Positions 59,630 to 64,000 of a DNA stretch of 64,000 bases are shown here, piece after piece. This stretch comes from Mauremys mutica (taxonomy: Eukaryota > Chordata > Testudines > Geoemydidae). The number at the start of each line of letters is the position of its first letter. The first letter of the stretch is position 1. The position numbers and the translations under genes are program-made. The stretch covers positions 51,285,114 to 51,349,113 of the forward strand of contig NC_059079.1 of NCBI RefSeq assembly GCF_020497125.1. The letters are read 5' to 3'. The notes under the pieces were generated by a model that searched no databases, had not been told where the DNA came from, and saw nothing but the letters and a program-made list of their open reading frames with translations.

Positions 59630-60650
59630 ATGGCCATTAGTTTCTGAAAGAACTGGCTTTTTTCTCCTCCTCTGAGTCAATATGCAGTGATAGATATTTA
59701 ATTAATACTGTACCTGTTGTACACTATGAAGAACTTGTACATATAAACTGTACAGGAACAAAAAGCATTTTATATTTTAGTGTTACTTTTCCTACAGCTT
59801 CTGTAATTCATGGATTCTGTTTTATCAGAAGGTTACCGAACATATCAGCGTACTACTGAAAAACGTGCACATAATACCAAAAAGGAAAAGAAACACCACC
59901 CTATTTTCTAAAAACCCTAAGGTTTGTGTATGGTCCTTTAATGGATGATGTGTGAAATGATTAATCAGGCATAGAACACTTCACTTAAATGCTTCATTAC
60001 TAGGCATACCTCTACACTGACATGCTATAGCACCATACTCAAGAGTTTTATGCTTCAGATGTTATTTACAGCTGTTAAATTGAGTCCAAGTATTGATTTC
60101 TATGCAGACTGGCTTCTCAACGGCCACCAACAAAATGAAGTAAAAGTATTTCATGCATAGTTCAGCTCCTGTATGCTGTTTTCTTGAAAACTGGAGCGAT
60201 GTCATGATCCTGTGAGACTATGAGTGCCTCATTCAAGGTGCTGAGTATCCTAAACTTCCACTGAGTTTAATGAGTGGAGAGGAGACAACTAATCACCTAG
60301 CAGAAGGTGCCAGAGTTTTGTAGATTAAGACATCTAATACCTACTAATACGCCATCAAAAAGTCAATAGAAGCTTTGCCATTGACTTCAATGGAAGCAGA
60401 ATTGGGCCATAAGAGACTATGATCTGAGTGAAATGTGTGGCACTTCTCAAATTCATATGTGTGATTCAGATTTTTCAAATGTGTTCCCAAATTGTTTGCT
60501 CTTTGTATTGTAATTAAAGCTGTATAAGAAATGGTTTTTCCATTCTGCAAAAATGTGAGATTACAATTTTTTCCCCAATTTAGCATTGGAACAAAACAAG
60601 GGCCTTTCAGAATTTTTCACAAAAAAATCACATATCCCCCTCACTATAGA
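59630..60650. other. Non-genic stretch
   Basis: No gene. 60525-60640 looks like a fragment of the hAT MITE family (GGTTTTTCCATTCTGC, GAATTTTTCACAAAAAA), low confidence. Confidence 0.45.
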
Positions 60651-60730
60651 CTTGTCGATAGCCTGGTGAATAGGGCATTCATCTGGGAACTGGAAGACCC
60701 AGGCCCAAGTCCTGCTCTGTCTGAATCAGA
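60651..60730 (+). repeat. tRNA-derived SINE fragment
   Basis: GATAGCCTGGTGAATAGGGC corresponds to an A-box region and GGCCCAAGTCCTGCTCTG to a B box (GGTTCAAGTCC type). Similar in plan to the SINE at 62637. The A-rich tail is replaced by the start of a MITE at 60731. Confidence 0.7.
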
Positions 60731-60920
60731 CGGTATGTCTACACTGTAATTAAACCACCAGAGCTGGCTCATGTCAATTGTCACAGGCTCATGGGATGTT
60801 TAATTGCAGTGTAGATGTTCAAGCTGGATCCCAGGATCCAGGACACCGAAATAGTGGAGGGTCCCAGAGCCTGGGATCAAACACCTACTCCACAATTAAA
60901 GAGCCAAGTAGCCTGAGCCC
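60731..60920 (+). mobile_element. Harbinger-type MITE fragment
   Basis: Starts GGTATGTCTACACTGTAATT, the family end shared with the Harbinger copies. Continues through GTTTAATTGCAGTGTAGATG and GGATCCCAGGATCCAGG to a GCCTGAGCCCC edge. A partial internal hairpin (ATCCCAGG/CCTGGGAT) is seen. The right terminal inverted repeat is missing. Confidence 0.6.
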
Positions 60921-62579
60921 CTCCCCCCCCCACAGTCAGTACCCAAAATAGCATTCAACCTAAGAAGTTAAATGAAAGCAGAGTGCTTCTTAACAGAAGT
61001 CAATCTTCAAAATAGGTAGATGTGTCTCTTCTATCCCACCTATCCTTCTTCCCAGTGTGCAAGAGAACTAGCAAGTTTAGCTCCTCTTGTTAAAACTGGG
61101 ACGAATCAGTTACATAGCCAGCATGGAATACAAGAGTTACCATATGCTGCTTCTTTACATGTGGAGGAACCTTCCTGCTTGCAGGAGCAGTTGTGAACTG
61201 CATTTTGTTTGGTTTCTCTGAGGCAGGATATTACAGAACAAGTCACTGCTCTCTCTCATTGAGATAATGGGCCAGAATCTCAGCTGGTGTACATCTTCAG
61301 AGATCAATTGACTTTTCTAGTTCACATCACAGTCTAGGTTCATCCAAAACTTCATACAAATCACACTTAGCACTTTTACACCCAAAACATCTATTGAAAT
61401 GGAAGATCAAGGAATACATGATTGGATCCATAATACACTACTGCAGCAACAACCAAAATGAGAGATTTGATATTCATAGATCCAAGCTGTAGTCATTCTA
61501 GTTACAAAACTCCCATTGAAGCTTATGGTCTTGAGCCCAGACTCAGCACAGATCTTAACCCCTGGTAAAATCACCAGTAGGAACTTAAGCCCCTCCTTAT
61601 GTGTTCTGCTGAATCAGGGTCTTTGAGTCTAGGCTCACTTTGAAGATCATATTCTTAAGGCGTAACCTAATGCTCATTGAAGTCAATGGAAAAATTCCCC
61701 ATTAACTTTAATTGGCATCATACCAGGCCCTTAAAAAAATGGATCAATTTGTAGTAATGTGATAAAGAACTTCTGTCTATGCAAGACCGAAATAAAAAGT
61801 TTAATTGCAATATAATATTAATGCAAGTTTAGTTTGCCATCAAGTTTAGACTTGTACAACTGCAAGATTTTTTAACTTGGATCAAGTCACTAGCAAGACT
61901 AAATATTTTAACAAATGTAACACTAAGATACCTTTAAATTCATATCACATATATAGTTTTTTTTTGTTTGTTCATTTGTTTTTTTTTTAAACCAAGAGGT
62001 CTAAAGTACTTTATTATATAGCTCAAAAAGTTATATGGCTCTAGGTGACTCATTCTTCAAATCCAAGAAGCTAAGAATGAGTGAGATATTTGCTTTTTTA
62101 GCTACAGGTGAAGCTTCCATAATAATTGACACTCTCCACATGTTCTCTGCCTCCAAGTGAATTACTCCAAAAAGAAAAGGCTGGTGGCATTAATATTAAA
62201 CACCTAACTTGGGAGACGGGGAGATTTTTTCCCCCAGAAACAAACAGCCCCAGAAAAATCTAGATTAAAAACACATAATGTAAAAATGTTTCTCTACATT
62301 TAGTGAATGAAAGTACACATTGACCTTTTTGTACCAATTATCATTCTGATTTAATGCTGTGTCCATAAAAAGACTAAATGTCAATTGTAGAAAACCAACA
62401 TCTGACATGAATTCCAGTGCACTGTACAAATCAAGGACTACTTTTTGCAGCTGCAGTGTTGATGTAACACATAGGTCAGGATTTTAGGCAAAACATTTTT
62501 TAAAAAATCAGAAAAAGCCAATGCAAGCAAATAGAAAGGATAGTTTCAACAGCATCTTAATCAGAGGTTCTCAGGTTCA
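60921..62579. other. Non-genic stretch with palindromic motif copies
   Basis: No gene. 61265-61320 (GGCCAGAATCTCAGCTGGTG) and 61675-61689 (CATTGAAGTCAATGG) are pieces of old palindromic repeats. Confidence 0.45.
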
Positions 62580-62720
62580 GGATGGAATTTCTGGTTAAAA
62601 GCAGAGACCCTCCCCTGAGAGAACAGCCTAAAACCTAGTGGTTAGGGCACTCACCAGGGATGTGGGAAATAGATTCAAGTCACTACTCCAAGTAATATGA
62701 TGAATATCTTAGAGACACCA
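62580..62720 (+). repeat. tRNA-derived SINE
   Basis: ACCTAGTGGTTAGGGCACTC matches an A-box region and GATTCAAGTCACTACTCC a B box, 30 bp apart, as in Cry-type (cryptodiran turtle) tRNA SINEs. The tail is degraded. Confidence 0.7.
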
Positions 62721-63730
62721 GATGTATGAAGTGACTAATCAATAATTTAACCATGGGGCTCATTAGGGATTATTGAAGTACTAGCTGTAAATTAGACCAT
62801 CTTTCATGTCACCACAACAGTTCGGTAAAATATTTTTTCCCCATGTCTGGTAGAGTACAAGTAACAATTCTAGCTTCTTCATGGTGGATAATTTTTTTAG
62901 TGATCCAGTTTTTTAGAAATGTTTACCAATGAAAACTAAGCATCATTTCACAAAGGAAAATACCCTTTGTTTCCCACCCCGCAAAAAAGCATCGTCAGCA
63001 TAGTCCTAGGAGATAATGTCAACATCATACACCCACTCTGCACTACAGACACCATATTTGACAGTGTTAGTGGAGAAGTAAAGGTTTTAATATGTATGGA
63101 GACAGAATTACACCCTTACCAACAGATGGGTTCTAGCCAAGGGAGGAGGCACATTGGTGTTATCATATCAGTTATCTTGCATAATGAAGGTGGTATAGTA
63201 TCAGTTATCTTGCATCAGGATGTACAAGCCTCTGCGTATTCAGAGAACACATTTTACATCATTTGCCACCAATACTGTTTCTTTTAATATTGCTCCCCCT
63301 AAATTCCAGAGAGGCACCTTACAGACAGTAAAATATTTGACTTATCCTTGACTAGATATTGGATTCCCCATATTAGAAGATTCTAGAACTGCCAGGCCAA
63401 TCTATGTAGATACATAGACATCAATTTAGGAAAGCACTTAAACCATTGTTCCTATTCAGACAGCACTTAAAAACATACTGAAGTCCCATTGATTTAGTGG
63501 TCATTAAGCATATGCTGAAGTGTCTTAGAGAAGTGGATATTTTAAGCAGAATTTCATTGTGCTATTTACTTACTTATGCACACACAGAGACCTCCCAACC
63601 ACCCCTACAAGATATTGCAGGGGAGAATCCACATGGTGTAAAAAAAAAAAAAAGAAAAAAGATACTCATGTAGCTATTCCCATGAAACAGCGAAAAGAGT
63701 GTGCAGAGAAGAAAATAGGACAGTAAGTGA
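62721..63730. other. Non-genic stretch with an A-rich tract
   Basis: No gene. An A-rich tract lies at about 63639-63660. A tandem duplication TATCAGTTATCTTGCAT is at about 63166-63182 and 63198-63214 in the 106-codon frame at 62967; it has no recognisable domain. Confidence 0.5.
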
Positions 63731-64000
63731 TTAAAGGAGGGGAAAGTGATCAGGAACAGTCAGCATGGATTCACCAAGGGCAAGTCATGCCTGACTAACC
63801 TAATTGCCTTCTATGATGAGATAACCGGTTCTGTGGATGAGGGGAAAGCAGTGGATGTACTATTTCTAGACTTTAGCAAAGCTTTTGATACAGTCTCCCA
63901 CAGTATTCTTGCCAGCAAGTTCAAGAAGTATGGGCTGGATGAATGGACATTAAGGTGGATAGAAAACTGGTTAGATGGTCGGGCTCATCGGATAGTGATC
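63731..64000 (+). pseudogene. CR1-like LINE RT fragment, cut by the window end
   Basis: A 90-codon open frame runs to the edge: KVIRNSQHGFTKGKSCLTNL, then VDVLFLDFSKAFDTVSH (RT domain A), LASKFKKYGLD and WIENWLDGRAHRIVI. It is a different CR1 subfamily from those at 15190 and 40500, as judged by residues around the domain A motif. It begins abruptly at about 63731, consistent with 5' truncation. More of the element lies outside the window; whether it is intact downstream cannot be told. Confidence 0.85.

Noticed and set aside
62580..62720. Functional tRNA gene
   Set aside because: Only A-box and B-box-like parts are seen, without a foldable cloverleaf; fits a SINE.

Overview
This window looks like vertebrate, intron- or intergene-type DNA that has been built up almost entirely by transposable elements. 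I found no host protein-coding exon, tRNA, rRNA or CRISPR array that I can support. The mix of repeats is what one expects from a turtle (probably a cryptodire): 5'-truncated CR1 LINEs ending in TTATGTTC-type repeats, PIF/Harbinger elements with HARBI1-like and Myb/SANT-like genes, tRNA-derived SINEs, Penelope-like (PLE) fragments, hAT and Harbinger MITEs, MIR-like SINE relics and a Ty3/Gypsy element. The turtle assignment is inference from repeat content; a crocodilian or other sauropsid is not excluded.

Layout. 1-1540: non-genic with a MIR-like relic. 1541-7495: a complete but decayed LTR retrotransposon (LTR - gag - protease - integrase - RT - RNase H - LTR). Its integrase lies upstream of RT, the Gmr1-like order, and its gag carries a capsid segment resembling the SCAN domain. 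9802-13795, 23400-27290 and 46682-51374: three PIF/Harbinger transposons. Each has a transposase gene and a two-exon Myb/SANT-like gene facing one another; the third is nearly intact, with only three nonsense codons seen. 15190-16064, 18522-19345, 40500-42112, 51437-51760 and 63731-64000: CR1 LINE pieces on both strands. 21138-21890 and about 21990-22778: two solo-LTR-like sequences in opposite orientation. 38015-38545, 43763-43915 and 58657-59616: Penelope-like pieces. The last is a 960-bp insertion with a 13-bp target duplication and a 200-bp inverted repeat with no difference seen. 27544-27920 and 55348-56366: hAT elements with 8-bp target duplications. 28856-29095, 35294-35969 and 60731-60920: Harbinger-type MITEs.

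Functionally the autonomous elements are self-contained. In each Harbinger copy the DDE transposase and the Myb-like DNA-binding protein are encoded convergently. The Gypsy element encodes all replication functions but has frameshifts, stops and an altered RT active site. CR1 and the PLE supply reverse transcriptases of their own classes. The remaining stretches are AT-rich with old palindromic repeats, microsatellites and no recognisable genes. The best candidates for further study are the Gmr1-like/SCAN Gypsy element with its chimeric 5' LTR, the young Harbinger copy with a conserved block in its Myb intron, and the hairpin-forming PLE insertion.
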